From a bacterium (GTDB taxonomy: Bacteria > UBA6262 > WVXT01): 64,000 bases of DNA. The position numbers were made by a program, and so were the translations under genes. Under the pieces are notes generated by a model. The model saw only the letters and a program-made list of their open reading frames with translations. It was not told where the DNA came from and did no database searches. Shown here piece by piece: positions 1 to 8,890 of this stretch (positions within the stretch are counted from its first letter, which is position 1; every line of letters begins with the position of its first letter). The stretch covers positions 6,799-70,798 of the forward strand of contig DATKVN010000010.1 in the NCBI GenBank assembly GCA_035530055.1, read 5' to 3'.

Positions 1-1227
1 TCTCACTTCTCTCAATTTCAGTGGCATAAAAATACCAACCATAATTCTTAACGTGGAAGATATTAAGAAAAGCGTTAAGATTTTGTACCCAAAAAGAGGC
101 GGTAGTCTCTGCAATAAAAATCCGCCAAGAAGTGCGCCACCAGCGAGCGCTAATCCATTGAGTACATTAAAATACGATATGCAGCGGGTTCGTTTTTCAG
201 GAGTTACTGCATCGTAGATAAAATTGGTTGTACAAAGGTTAAATCCTGCCCATAAAAATCCAGAGAATACTTGAGCGAAAATCAGGAATGCCGGGTTACG
301 GTTAAAAATCCACATTAATGGAATTACTCCAATTAAGGGGGATGTAAATTTAATAATTTTCAGGTTGCCAATTCTGTCTGCATGTCTGCCCCACCGTCTA
401 ATCATAATGTAAACCGTAAGAGTTGCAGCAATGGTGATAATGATATAAAGAATGTAACTAAAATGTAAATCCTTAAGCATTAGTACTGCAAAAAATGGAG
501 CTGCCAAATTAACAGAGAAATTCATCATAGATACGAACAGAACAAATTTTGCAAAATTGCTCTCTTTTATTCGAGCCAGGAAATCAAATAAAGTAAATTG
601 ATTTTCTTTCCCGTGGTTCAAAGGTGGTTCATACATTCTTGTTAAAAAATACCAGGACATCATCCTGAATATGAACGCAAGACCAAAAATAAGCGTAAAG
701 CCATAAAATATGTTAACTCCTTTCATCTTCTGAAGAATGAATCCAGCTATTAAGGCTGCGGCGACTGTTATGAACCCCAGTGTCCTGTTCCTCCAGCCAA
801 AATATGTTCCTCTCTTGTTTTCATCCACCAGGTCTGACATTAGGCTTCCCCATGCAGGGGTGGCAAGTGCTCCAAATGATGTAAACAGAACTACATATAC
901 TATAAAAGTAACTGGTTTCCCTCCACCTGACAAAGCCATAATTGCCATTGGCAATAACATAAGCGCATGAAGTAAAACAAAGATGTTGATAGTCTTCTTC
1001 CGCGACTTCAGGCGCTCGGTAAGGTCAGCACTTTTAACCTGTATCAGAGATGCAAAGAAATTAGGAAGAGCGCTCAGCATTCCTATATGTTTTGCTGTGG
1101 CGCCTAACAAGAGTAAAAATGGAGTGAGATATTCCTGGGTAAAGCCAGTCATTCCACTGGCAAATATCCCGTCGGAAAACGAAAATTTTAAACTTTTATT
1201 TTTCTTATTATCGTTTTGATTTGTCAT
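1..1227 (-). CDS. MFS transporter, partial (C-terminus outside window)
   Basis: The minus-strand frame is open from an ATG at 1227 to the window edge: 409 codons with no stop, so the C-terminus is missing. The product is very hydrophobic, with about ten predicted membrane helices. It opens with a short polar, lysine/asparagine-rich N-terminus, followed by FASGMTGFTQEYLTPFLL. A central cytoplasmic loop (EPPLNHGKENQFTLFDFL) separates two six-helix halves, and a WGRHADRIGN loop resembles the MFS loop motif. This layout fits a major facilitator superfamily exporter or solute carrier of the inner membrane. I cannot assign a substrate. A RAYT-type palindromic repeat lies directly upstream, between this gene and the HEPN gene. 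Confidence 0.8.
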   Translation of the reverse strand, partial: MTNQNDNKKNKSLKFSFSDGIFASGMTGFTQEYLTPFLLLLGATAKHIGMLSALPNFFASLIQVKSADLTERLKSRKKTINIFVLLHALMLLPMAIMALSGGGKPVTFIVYVVLFTSFGALATPAWGSLMSDLVDENKRGTYFGWRNRTLGFITVAAALIAGFILQKMKGVNIFYGFTLIFGLAFIFRMMSWYFLTRMYEPPLNHGKENQFTLFDFLARIKESNFAKFVLFVSMMNFSVNLAAPFFAVLMLKDLHFSYILYIIITIAATLTVYIMIRRWGRHADRIGNLKIIKFTSPLIGVIPLMWIFNRNPAFLIFAQVFSGFLWAGFNLCTTNFIYDAVTPEKRTRCISYFNVLNGLALAGGALLGGFLLQRLPPLFGYKILTLFLISSTLRIMVGIFMPLKLREVR

Positions 1228-1248
1228 ATGTCAAATTCCGGGGAAATT

Positions 1249-1327
1249 CCGGGGACACAATACTTAATTATCTCACTTGAACCCCTTTCCCCGCATCCAG
1301 TCAATAATTGAGTATTGTGTCCCCCGA
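1249..1327. repeat. MITE-like element with RAYT-type inverted termini
   Basis: A left terminus reading GGGGACACAATACTTAATTA faces an inverted right terminus (ATAATTGAGTATTGTGTCCCC), with about 35 bp between them. The same terminus recurs at about 8.9, 9.5, 9.7, 12.5, 13.4, 13.5, 14.8, 20.9 and 21.6 kb. The copies at 20.9 and 21.6 kb flank a RAYT transposase gene. This copy is probably a non-autonomous element mobilised by that enzyme. Confidence 0.7.
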
Positions 1328-1338
1328 ATTTATTAGAC

Positions 1339-1896
1339 TTATTTTAATCCCTTTATTAAACTTTCTATCGTATCAACAAAATCTATTGCATTTTTATAAA
1401 CCTTTTCAGCATCTTTTTGCGCAATAACTGCATCGGCCTTATACTGTGCTGTATTTCTTTTGGATTTCGTGGCCCACATTCTATTAACATATTTCTCATC
1501 AAGCCTTTTTGCAGATTTTATCTTCTTGATGTCCTCTGATTCTATAGCTTTTCCTTTGAAAACAAAATGATATTCTAAACCCTCGATAAGGCTTTCATGG
1601 CTTTGGGCTTTTATCCCTATTGCGGCCAACGCAGCTGTTGCCGCATGAAACATTGCATAATATCCACAGCTTATAGTCCAATCATGTCCGATATAATCGG
1701 CACTTACTTTTAGTCTTTTCTTGCTCTCTTTATCTTCCGAAACCTCCATAAGCAAAGAACCTGTCTCAATATTATGCCTTGCTTTATCAACATGATATTT
1801 TACTAGTGCTGTAATCGTAGGGTCTACTTTTAAATCGCCATTATCAAAATAACCTTTTACTTTTATTTTTAGCATTTCTTTCTTCAAATCACTCAT
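1339..1896 (-). CDS. HEPN-domain protein, module 1 (partner of wHTH-MNT)
   Basis: A 185-residue, alpha-helical protein of the HEPN type, usually an RNase toxin or a substrate-binding partner of a minimal nucleotidyltransferase. The start at 1896 is chosen because GGAGG lies 7 nt upstream and the ATG overlaps the stop of the upstream MNT gene by 4 bp (ATGA), implying translational coupling. The helix around SHESLIEGLEYHF and the late motif KRNTAQY match the HEPN core. Where catalytic HEPN RNases carry R-X4-6-H, this protein has R-N-T-A-Q-Y, with tyrosine in place of histidine, so RNase activity is uncertain. The MNT gene is immediately upstream; a RAYT-type repeat follows the stop. Confidence 0.72.
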   Translation of the reverse strand: MSDLKKEMLKIKVKGYFDNGDLKVDPTITALVKYHVDKARHNIETGSLLMEVSEDKESKKRLKVSADYIGHDWTISCGYYAMFHAATAALAAIGIKAQSHESLIEGLEYHFVFKGKAIESEDIKKIKSAKRLDEKYVNRMWATKSKRNTAQYKADAVIAQKDAEKVYKNAIDFVDTIESLIKGLK

Positions 1897-2510
1897 TTTA
1901 TTACCTCCAATATCAGTTCCCAAAATTTCTCTGCACCAAACAATATTATTTTATTTTTTAAGATCTCCTTGGCTACATTATGCTCCTTATCTTTTAACAT
2001 TGCTAATAAATTTGTTGGCTCAGAAACCAAAGGGTTTATTTCGACACCAAAACCTTTTGACAAGGCGACACATTCCATATCAATAATTTCATCATATTTC
2101 TTTTTTGAAGGGACAAGGATAAAAAGGTCGATATCACTTTTTTTAAAGTCGGTCCCTTTAGCCAAAGATCCAAATAGAACGACAGAAAGTAAGTTAAAAT
2201 CTGTCTTTTTAGGTAACTCCGAAAGAAGCTTTTCAACTACAAAAAAAATCTTGTCTCTTTTCTTTAGAAAATCTTCAGCTATCTGATTTGATATTTTAAC
2301 AAAGCTTGTTTTTACCTCTGGATTTTTATAGTTAGGCCTACAATATTTACGGTTTGAACGCTGTTCAATAATTAAAATCTCTTTATCTTTCAATTCTTCA
2401 ACTTGTCTGTACACATAACTGTAAGAAATGTTTGTTTTTGTAGCTAACTCGTTTATTGTAAATTGCGCATATACGTCATCATAGAATAGCTTTACTATTT
2501 TATCTTGCAT
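1893..2510 (-). CDS. wHTH-fused minimal nucleotidyltransferase (MNT), module 1
   Basis: A 205-residue fusion. Residues about 1-70 form a MarR/ArsR-like winged helix (FTINELATKTNISYSYVYRQ). Residues about 105-135 hold the nucleotidyltransferase signature GSLAKGTDFKKSDID, including the GS motif and the metal-binding D-x-D. In known MNT/HEPN (type VII toxin-antitoxin) pairs the MNT protein AMPylates or otherwise neutralises the HEPN protein. The added winged helix suggests this one also represses its own promoter. It is first in a two-gene operon, and two tandem palindromes sit over its promoter. Whether the pair is a toxin-antitoxin or a regulatory sensor is not settled by sequence. Confidence 0.8.
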   Translation of the reverse strand: MQDKIVKLFYDDVYAQFTINELATKTNISYSYVYRQVEELKDKEILIIEQRSNRKYCRPNYKNPEVKTSFVKISNQIAEDFLKKRDKIFFVVEKLLSELPKKTDFNLLSVVLFGSLAKGTDFKKSDIDLFILVPSKKKYDEIIDMECVALSKGFGVEINPLVSEPTNLLAMLKDKEHNVAKEILKNKIILFGAEKFWELILEVIK

Positions 2511-2523
2511 TTTTAACCTCCAT

Positions 2524-2569
2524 TATCACTTTTGGTGATAATATTATCACTAAAAGTGATAGATGTCAA
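2524..2569 (-). promoter_or_regulatory. Promoter with two tandem palindromic operators, module 1
   Basis: On the minus strand, -35 TTGACA (2564-2569) and -10 TAATAT (2541-2546) are separated by 17 bp. Two perfect palindromes TATCAC-N5-GTGATA lie at 2524-2540 and 2545-2561, with centres exactly 21 bp (two helical turns) apart. The distal one fills the -35/-10 spacer; the proximal one covers the expected transcription start. The layout fits autorepression by the winged-helix MNT protein encoded 14 bp downstream. Confidence 0.8.
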
Positions 2570-2981
2570 GCGAAATTTTACGGGGGGAAACAGGCTTTGC
2601 CTATTTCGGGTTGGTGGGGTATTTTCCTTTCCGGCTGCTTTTTAGCAGCAACTAGGGAGTTGATGCAGCGGTCCCGAAGAATATCTACACTGAATTTCTT
2701 CATTCGGGAACGCAAAAACATCAAAATCGCCCCCGCCATCGGCGGGGCTTTGGCCCAAAAAAGAATTTCTTTTTTTCTTTTTGCCCCCTTTAATTTCTTG
2801 TTTTCAGAAACAGAAAAGAAACTGCAATGTCAAAAGAATCAAAAACTTACAAAAATATGCCAAAAAAAATCTACATCCGTACCTTCGGTTGAACCTTGGT
2901 TTGTTCTTTACAAATTGTCTCACTCGTTCATCAATTCCACCCTGATAAGCTTAACCAAATTAGATAATTATTTAAGCATTT
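2570..2981. other. Intergenic region with hairpins, no supported gene
   Basis: About 410 bp between the APC permease stop and the module 1 promoter. It holds a GC-rich palindrome (CCCCGCC-ATC-GGCGGGG, 2731-2747) and, at about 2751-2789, a GGCCC-type stem around pyrimidine-rich sequence. A plus-strand reading frame here lacks a ribosome binding site and recognisable domains, so I do not call it a gene. Confidence 0.5.
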
Positions 2982-4826
2982 TTAACCTTTTTTTCTCTCA
3001 GCCAAAAGAATAACATGTTTTAACTCTTCTTCGCCTTTTGCCTCAAGCCACTTCTTCTCAAATTCAGGATTCTGAACAATTTGAGCAATAGCAGCTAAAA
3101 TTTTTAGATGTAAAACACGTTCGCCAGAAGAACCGACAAGAATAAACGCAATATGAACTAACTGATCATTAGGGAAAATAATCCCCGTTTTTGCTCTAAC
3201 CAAAATGACTTTAGCAATATTTTTCGCTCCGACAAAGATATGTGGAATAGCTAACCCTTTTCCAATTACTGTGCTTGATTCCGTCTCTCTTTTAACAAAT
3301 TTCTTGAATAATTCTTCAGAATTTACATTTAGATCCCTACTTAGCATGACTGAAACTTCTTTAAAAAAAACTTCCATTTTTAAAGGGGAATCTATATCTA
3401 AAACCCTCCCTTCTTCAATAAGTCTCTGGAATTTATCGCCCAGAATCCCTTCTCGCTGGATAACTATCTCTTTTAACTCCGTTAGAAGACTGTCTGAGAC
3501 TAATTCTTTATCCCTAGCAACCAATCTTTCTAAAACATATATGAGAGCTGTGTTTTGAGCTGCTCTTTTTTGCGCATATACTTTGTACCAGACAACTCCC
3601 AAAAGAAGAAAAATAGTAGTCAGAAAAATAATAAACGAGCCCATTTCTATTAAAAGAAAAATTCCTCCTAATACCCCTAAAATCTGCATATAAGGATAAA
3701 AGGGTGCATAGAATTTTGGCCTGTAGCTTAGAAGCTTGCTTTCTCTGAATAAGATAAGGGTCAGGTTGGCGAATATATAAAGTAAAATCAACACAGTGGA
3801 GGCAACTTTGACCAGTAATTCCAGCTTTAAAAAATAAATAGCCAAAACCATAAAAGCGCCGGTAAAGAAAATAGCGATATGAGGGGTTTTGAATTGGGAG
3901 CTTATTTTTTGAAAAACGGCGGGTAAAAGCTTGTCCCTGCTCATACTCAAAGGGTATCTTGAAGCAGTCATAATCCCTGCGTTAGCAGTAGAAATAAAGG
4001 CCAAAAATGCGCCTATACTTATAATAATTTTTAAAACATTTCCACCAAAGGCTCCTGCCCCGTCTGAGATCGGAGTAAGAGTACCTTTTAGGTTCTCGGG
4101 ACTTAAAACCCCTATAGTTACAAAGATAACCAAAGCATAAAAAATAGAGGTTACAATAAGAGAAAGTATCATGCCTAGAGGTAAATTCCTGCCTGGATTT
4201 TTTACTTCCTCAGCTAAAGCCACTACTTTAGTCAATCCCCCATAGGAAATAAAGACAAAGCTTGCTGTCGCAAGCAAAGAATTCAGCCCTTTAGAAAAGA
4301 ATGGCGAAAAATGTCCGAAATCGACAGCTCTCATACCCCAGACAACATAGCTGATAAGTATACCTAATAGGCCAACAACTAACCACACCTGAAATCTTCC
4401 AGCTTCTTTTACTCCTATTAAATTCAAGATTATAAAAAATAAACAACAAATGAGTGCAACGATATGTATTGGAATATGAGTCATTATCGTTAAATACGCA
4501 CCCATACCCAACAAAGCAAAGGCCCCTTTCAGGCTCAAAGAAAACCAGGTACTAAAACCAGCTATTGTTCCCAATAGCGGACCAAATCCTCTCATGATAT
4601 AGAAATAATCTCCGCCGGCCTTGGGCATCGCTGTAGTCAATTCTGCCATACTCAAAACCGTAGGGATACAAAACACACCCGCTATTATGTAAGATAGAAT
4701 AACCGCAGGCCCCGCTTTAGCATAAGCTAATCCGGGCAAAATAAACAAGCCCGAACTCATCATTGCCCCTGTCGCTACACAGAAAACATCTAAAAGAGTA
4801 AGTTCTCTTTTTAGACTTCTCTCCAT
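2982..4826 (-). CDS. APC-family amino acid permease with C-terminal PTS EIIA-like domain
   Basis: A 614-residue inner-membrane protein. Residues about 1-420 are an APC superfamily transporter: TM1 carries GAMMSSGLFILPG, the typical glycine-rich substrate loop, and about 12 helices follow. After a helical linker (about 430-470), residues about 475-614 resemble a fructose/mannitol-type PTS EIIA domain, with GLAIPH placing the phosphorylatable histidine at about H529. Permease-EIIA fusions are known; the domain may sense PTS phosphorylation state or only be structural. No other PTS gene is in the window. The start overlaps the upstream P-type ATPase by 16 bp, so the two genes are likely co-transcribed. 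The substrate is unknown. Confidence 0.85.
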   Translation of the reverse strand: MERSLKRELTLLDVFCVATGAMMSSGLFILPGLAYAKAGPAVILSYIIAGVFCIPTVLSMAELTTAMPKAGGDYFYIMRGFGPLLGTIAGFSTWFSLSLKGAFALLGMGAYLTIMTHIPIHIVALICCLFFIILNLIGVKEAGRFQVWLVVGLLGILISYVVWGMRAVDFGHFSPFFSKGLNSLLATASFVFISYGGLTKVVALAEEVKNPGRNLPLGMILSLIVTSIFYALVIFVTIGVLSPENLKGTLTPISDGAGAFGGNVLKIIISIGAFLAFISTANAGIMTASRYPLSMSRDKLLPAVFQKISSQFKTPHIAIFFTGAFMVLAIYFLKLELLVKVASTVLILLYIFANLTLILFRESKLLSYRPKFYAPFYPYMQILGVLGGIFLLIEMGSFIIFLTTIFLLLGVVWYKVYAQKRAAQNTALIYVLERLVARDKELVSDSLLTELKEIVIQREGILGDKFQRLIEEGRVLDIDSPLKMEVFFKEVSVMLSRDLNVNSEELFKKFVKRETESSTVIGKGLAIPHIFVGAKNIAKVILVRAKTGIIFPNDQLVHIAFILVGSSGERVLHLKILAAIAQIVQNPEFEKKWLEAKGEEELKHVILLAERKKG

Positions 4827-7555
4827 TTAAGCATTCTCCTTATTTTTGCCCGTGGTCTCAAATATTTGTACAACTCGCCTAACCATAATACCGAAGACGA
4901 AAAAATGATTATAATGAGTATTTCTAATAAACCTAAGGGCACAAATTGAAATACGCCTTGGAAAAATGGGACATAAAGTACCATGGCTAACAGAAAAACA
5001 GAAGCTATAAGAGATGCGACTATAAAATTATTGCTAAAAAGACCTATCTTGAAAATAGATCTTTTAAGTGAACGCATATTTAAAACATTAAATAATTGAG
5101 TGAATGCCATAACAGTAAATGCCCCTGTCCTTGCCTTTTCTATTCCGCTTGGCAAATAGGCATTAAAAATAATTAATGTAAAAATAACCATAATACCGGC
5201 CATGATGAGAATGAAAGGGATGATTTCTTTTGATAAAATATTTTCTTTTGCCTTTCGTGGAGGTTCTTCCAAAACGTCCTCATGACTTGGTTCAGCAGCT
5301 AAGGCAACATCGCTAACCCCATCAGTAACCAAATTGAGCCATAACAACTGAGTAGGTAGCAATGGCAATGGAAGGCCAAGAAGCATTGTAGTTATAATAC
5401 TTATACTTTCTGCAAAATTAGTAGTGATTAGAAAAGAACTTGCCTGTCTTGTATTCGTAAAAACAGTTCTTCCTTCTTCTATTGCATTCACAATAGAAGA
5501 AAAATTATCATCAGCAAGCACAATTGCGCTTGATTCCCTTGCTACATCAGTACCAATTATACCCATGGCAACTCCGATATCCGCTCTTTTAAGTGCAGGT
5601 GCATCATTAACCCCGTCCCCTGTCATGGCAACAATATGGCCTTGTTTCTGTAAAGTCTCAACAATTCTTAATTTCATACCAGGAGTTAACCTAGCAAAAA
5701 TAGAAATATGTTTTATTGTTTCTTCAAACTCTTCTTCTGAAAGATTTAGCAATTCTTGTTCAGTAAGAACCTCCGGACGCTTACTTTTTGTCTTTTCGCC
5801 AATCATCCCTATCTCTTTAGCGACGGCAACAGCTGTGTCCTTATGGTCTCCTGTCTTCATAATAACTCTAATACCTGCTTTCCTGGCTTTAGCAATTGCC
5901 TCCTTTACTTGGGGCCTTGGAGGATCCAGCATACCAACAACGCCAACCAAAACAAGATCATTGACCAAATCTTCTGACAGGTTATCTGTACTGACAGGAG
6001 TTATCTTGTAAGCTAAGCCAAGAACTCTCATTGCTTTCTTTGCCAAACCTTGTATTCCGGCTAGAATTTCCTGTCTCTCTTCTTGAGTTATCTTCTTCTC
6101 TCCTTTTTCCCAAAGAATAAAAGAGGAATGGGCAAGAACAGCCTCGGGAGCTCCGATAACATAAATTTCTTTCTTCCTATCTTCTTCCACAAGTACTGAA
6201 AGCGATGCTCTATATTTCAATTCTGGATTAAATGGTAAATCATCTATTCTTTTCTCTTTTTCCAGCAACTCTTCTTTCTTTAATCCAGCCTTTTCTGCAA
6301 GAGCAACCAAAGCAGCCTCTGTGGGGTCACCAATAATTTTATATTTTTCGTCCTCTTCTTTTACTATCCTTGCATTATTACAAACACAAGCGATATGTAA
6401 AAGTTTTGATAAACGAGAATTTTCTAATGGAGCAATGATGTTATCTTTTTGAGAAAAATCCCCTGAAGGCTTCCAGCCTTCTCCTGAAACAGTGATTTCA
6501 TCTTCACCCGGCAAAATTATCTTCTCAACATTCATGGTGTTTTGCGTTAATGTTCCTGTCTTGTCGGTTGCAATAACTGTTGCTACCCCAAGAGTTTCAG
6601 TTGCCGGCAATGTTCTAACAATAGCATTTTTTTTTGCCATCCTGTAGGCACCAATAGCAAGTACTATTATCAGTACTGCGGGCAATCCTTCCGGAATTCC
6701 AGCAACAAGAGAAGCTATTGTAAAAAGAAAAATTTCAGAGAATTCAAACCCTCTAACAAAAAAACCGACCAGGAATACTATAAATGCACAGACAACCGCA
6801 ATAATACCCATTTGTCTTGCCAGAATAGCTGTCTTCTTTTCAAAATGACCCTTGACTTTTTTTATCTTTTCTATACTAGTAGCTACTTTACCAATGGCTG
6901 TTTTAATACCCGTAGATACCACAACAGCCTTAGCCTGTCCGCCGGCAACAAATGTCCCCATCCATACCATATTCTTACGGTCAGCTAAACCTGTTTTTTC
7001 AGGCAGCACTTTAACGTCTTTGTCAATAGGAAGTGACTCGCCAGTTAAAGAAGCCTCTACTGTCCTGGTGTTTTTCACTTCAAGAAGTCTTGCATCAGCA
7101 GGAATTCTGTCGCCCTCTTCTAAGAAAATAATGTCTCCGGGCACTAATTCTTTCGCATGTACTTGCAGTAATTTTCCTCCTCGGAAAACCTTTGCATAAG
7201 GCACAATCATCCTTTTTAAAGCCTGAATTGATCTCTCTGCCTTATTCTCTTGAATGAAGCCTATTATGGCATTAATTAGAATTACAGCTAAAATTACATA
7301 AACATCAACTGCATGGCCAATGAAAAATGAAATGGCAGCAGCGGCAATAAGGATATAAATTAGAATGCTATGAAATTGCTTAAGGAAAATCAGAACAGGA
7401 TGTTTAGCTTTTTTCTCAGGTATTTCGTTAGGGCCAAAATCCTGTAAGCGGGTCTTTGCTTCTTTATGCGAAAGTCCGCTTATCCCGGAAGATAATTTCT
7501 TCAGCACTTTTTCAACAGGTTCTGAATGAAATGAATTATTTAACATCTGAATCAT
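4811..7555 (-). CDS. P-type (P2) cation-transporting ATPase
   Basis: A 914-residue P-type ATPase, the usual full length for the family. Visible motifs: actuator-domain TGES (about 171-174), M4 PEGLP (about 289-293), phosphorylation site DKTGTLT (D331), hinge motif MTGDGVNDAPALKRADIG, and the C-terminal six-helix bundle with LLWLNLVTDG. The N-terminal extension and the MAKKNAIVRTLPATETLG signature place it with Ca2+/Mn2+ or Na+/H+-type P2 ATPases rather than heavy-metal P1B pumps; there is no CxxC metal-binding domain and no CPC motif. It probably exports calcium or a monovalent cation. The APC permease follows with a 16-bp overlap. Confidence 0.92.
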   Translation of the reverse strand: MIQMLNNSFHSEPVEKVLKKLSSGISGLSHKEAKTRLQDFGPNEIPEKKAKHPVLIFLKQFHSILIYILIAAAAISFFIGHAVDVYVILAVILINAIIGFIQENKAERSIQALKRMIVPYAKVFRGGKLLQVHAKELVPGDIIFLEEGDRIPADARLLEVKNTRTVEASLTGESLPIDKDVKVLPEKTGLADRKNMVWMGTFVAGGQAKAVVVSTGIKTAIGKVATSIEKIKKVKGHFEKKTAILARQMGIIAVVCAFIVFLVGFFVRGFEFSEIFLFTIASLVAGIPEGLPAVLIIVLAIGAYRMAKKNAIVRTLPATETLGVATVIATDKTGTLTQNTMNVEKIILPGEDEITVSGEGWKPSGDFSQKDNIIAPLENSRLSKLLHIACVCNNARIVKEEDEKYKIIGDPTEAALVALAEKAGLKKEELLEKEKRIDDLPFNPELKYRASLSVLVEEDRKKEIYVIGAPEAVLAHSSFILWEKGEKKITQEERQEILAGIQGLAKKAMRVLGLAYKITPVSTDNLSEDLVNDLVLVGVVGMLDPPRPQVKEAIAKARKAGIRVIMKTGDHKDTAVAVAKEIGMIGEKTKSKRPEVLTEQELLNLSEEEFEETIKHISIFARLTPGMKLRIVETLQKQGHIVAMTGDGVNDAPALKRADIGVAMGIIGTDVARESSAIVLADDNFSSIVNAIEEGRTVFTNTRQASSFLITTNFAESISIITTMLLGLPLPLLPTQLLWLNLVTDGVSDVALAAEPSHEDVLEEPPRKAKENILSKEIIPFILIMAGIMVIFTLIIFNAYLPSGIEKARTGAFTVMAFTQLFNVLNMRSLKRSIFKIGLFSNNFIVASLIASVFLLAMVLYVPFFQGVFQFVPLGLLEILIIIIFSSSVLWLGELYKYLRPRAKIRRMLKWREV

Positions 7556-7652
7556 TTAGCCTCTCTACTGGCCTAACGTTACCAACGCCTCTGCTATCTT
7601 CTCCATAGTCCGTATATAACGCAGCCATTAAAAACTAGAAAAACTAAAAAAC

Positions 7653-7838
7653 TAGGGACAGCGACCTATTTTTCTTTCTTGTTCGGATTCTAATTTTGGG
7701 GGCAGGTCTTGATTATTGAATAAAAAAGTCATTTTCCTCTGTTTCTTATCTAAACTAATTTTAGTATAAATGTAAAAAAGTAGCCTGTCCCCCTCTTCTT
7801 TTCCTACTTCTGTTAAATTAAATGGTCGCTGTCCCTAT
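7653..7838. repeat. MITE-like element with AGGGACAGCGACC termini
   Basis: An AGGGACAGCGACC end (7654-7666) faces its inverted copy GGTCGCTGTCCCT (7824-7836), about 185 bp in total and without coding capacity. A lone end of the same family recurs at about 45348-45362. The right end overlaps the stop codon of the downstream-oriented HEPN gene, so the element inserted at the end of that gene. Confidence 0.65.
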
Positions 7839-8272
7839 TTTCTCGGATAATTTTTCTTAAGCCAATTAAGAATTATTTCTAAAAATCCTTCTGCCTCTTT
7901 AATCAACTCTACGGCTTCCAACCCTGAAATTCCACCAGCATAATCATAATCGGTTATATTTCTCTTTGCCCTGCAGGAATCAAAATAATCTGCCAAATCA
8001 TAATAATCTTTACCCATTATTTCTTTCATTGCTTGAAACACAGTAAAATGATGCCCTGCACCTTCTGGCTTATATCCCTTGCAATAAAGGAGAATTGTAG
8101 CTAATTGTAAGACAGCATTATAAGCAGTAACAAACTTTCTATCCGCAGAAAGACCCTTTACTTTTGCGTCTTTTATATCCCTCTTTACGAGTTCTAACAA
8201 ATTGCCGATTTCTTTTTTAGATGTCTTATGCCGCCTTAACTTTCCTTGATTCAATAATTGCTTTAAGTGCAT
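7835..8272 (-). CDS. HEPN-domain protein, module 2
   Basis: A 145-residue HEPN-type helical protein downstream of the second wHTH-MNT gene. I chose the second of two adjacent ATGs (8272) because GGGAG lies 6 nt upstream; the gene overlaps the MNT 3' end by 47 bp. Helix motifs GHHFTVFQAMKEIMG and AKRNITDYDYAGG match HEPN families. As in module 1, the expected R-X4-H active site reads R-N-I-T-D-Y. The stop codon lies inside the terminus of the adjacent MITE-like repeat, so the extreme C-terminus may have been altered by insertion. Confidence 0.72.
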   Translation of the reverse strand: MHLKQLLNQGKLRRHKTSKKEIGNLLELVKRDIKDAKVKGLSADRKFVTAYNAVLQLATILLYCKGYKPEGAGHHFTVFQAMKEIMGKDYYDLADYFDSCRAKRNITDYDYAGGISGLEAVELIKEAEGFLEIILNWLKKNYPRK

Positions 8273-8828
8273 CATTATCTCCCACAATGAACATTTTCTT
8301 ATCTTTTAAAACTGCCTTAAGAAAATGGTCTTTCTGTTTTAGCCTCTTTATAAATTCCTGCATAGGAAATACTGCATAGTTAATTTCACGCATTAATTCT
8401 CTCTTGGGCTTAGAAAGGATAGTTGAAAGTTCTCTTGAGGAGATATCTCCTATTACCATTAAGTCAATATCGCTGGAAAGGCTTTCCCCTCCCTTTGCAT
8501 AAGAACCATAGATAAAAGCGACTTTAATTCCATTTCCCTCAAGATTATCTTTTAGAACTTTGGCAATCCCTACGCTCTTAAATAAGATATTCTTTAATTC
8601 TTCAAATATAGGACAGTTTCTGTTTACTTTATAATAGACGCGATTGCCCCGTGTGGTCTTTTCGATAAGACCAAGACTATGAAGTTTCTCTACCTCCCGT
8701 TGAACGCCTCTTATGGACTGGTGGGTAATTGCAGAAATTTCTCTTTGATAAAAGTTATCTCCGGGATTAAACAGGAATAATTTTAAAATCTCAACCCTTG
8801 CCTTTGAAGAAAAGAGTTTATCTATCAT
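8226..8828 (-). CDS. wHTH-fused minimal nucleotidyltransferase (MNT), module 2
   Basis: A 200-residue fusion with the same architecture as module 1 but clearly diverged. Residues about 1-75 form a winged helix (NFYQREISAITHQSIRGVQRE plus a basic wing), then comes the MNT signature GSYAKGGESLSSDID. The ATG at 8828 is preferred over an upstream TTG because GGAGG lies 9 nt before it and the TTG falls inside the promoter. The ArsR-like DNA-binding region predicts transcriptional control, and the MNT domain predicts nucleotidylation of the HEPN partner. Two near-identical 21-bp repeats cover its promoter. Confidence 0.8.
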   Translation of the reverse strand: MIDKLFSSKARVEILKLFLFNPGDNFYQREISAITHQSIRGVQREVEKLHSLGLIEKTTRGNRVYYKVNRNCPIFEELKNILFKSVGIAKVLKDNLEGNGIKVAFIYGSYAKGGESLSSDIDLMVIGDISSRELSTILSKPKRELMREINYAVFPMQEFIKRLKQKDHFLKAVLKDKKMFIVGDNDALKAIIESRKVKAA

Positions 8829-8842
8829 AAACTGCCTCCATA

Positions 8843-8886
8843 TACATCTTGTAGTCAATTATATACAATTTGTAGTCAATTGTCAA
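8843..8886 (-). promoter_or_regulatory. Promoter with two tandem operators, module 2
   Basis: On the minus strand a consensus promoter has -35 TTGACA (8881-8886), a 17-bp spacer and -10 TATAAT (8858-8863). Two copies of a 21-bp direct repeat each contain a palindrome of the form TACA-N3-TGTA, at 8843-8853 and 8864-8874, centres 21 bp apart. One lies between -35 and -10, the other over the likely start site. This copies the geometry of module 1 with a different operator sequence. Confidence 0.82.
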
Positions 8887-8890
8887 GCAA

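Noticed and set aside
2597-3013. 138-residue plus-strand frame between module 1 and the APC gene
   Set aside because: No ribosome site, no domain, low-complexity phenylalanine/serine-rich product, and it runs into the opposite-strand permease gene.
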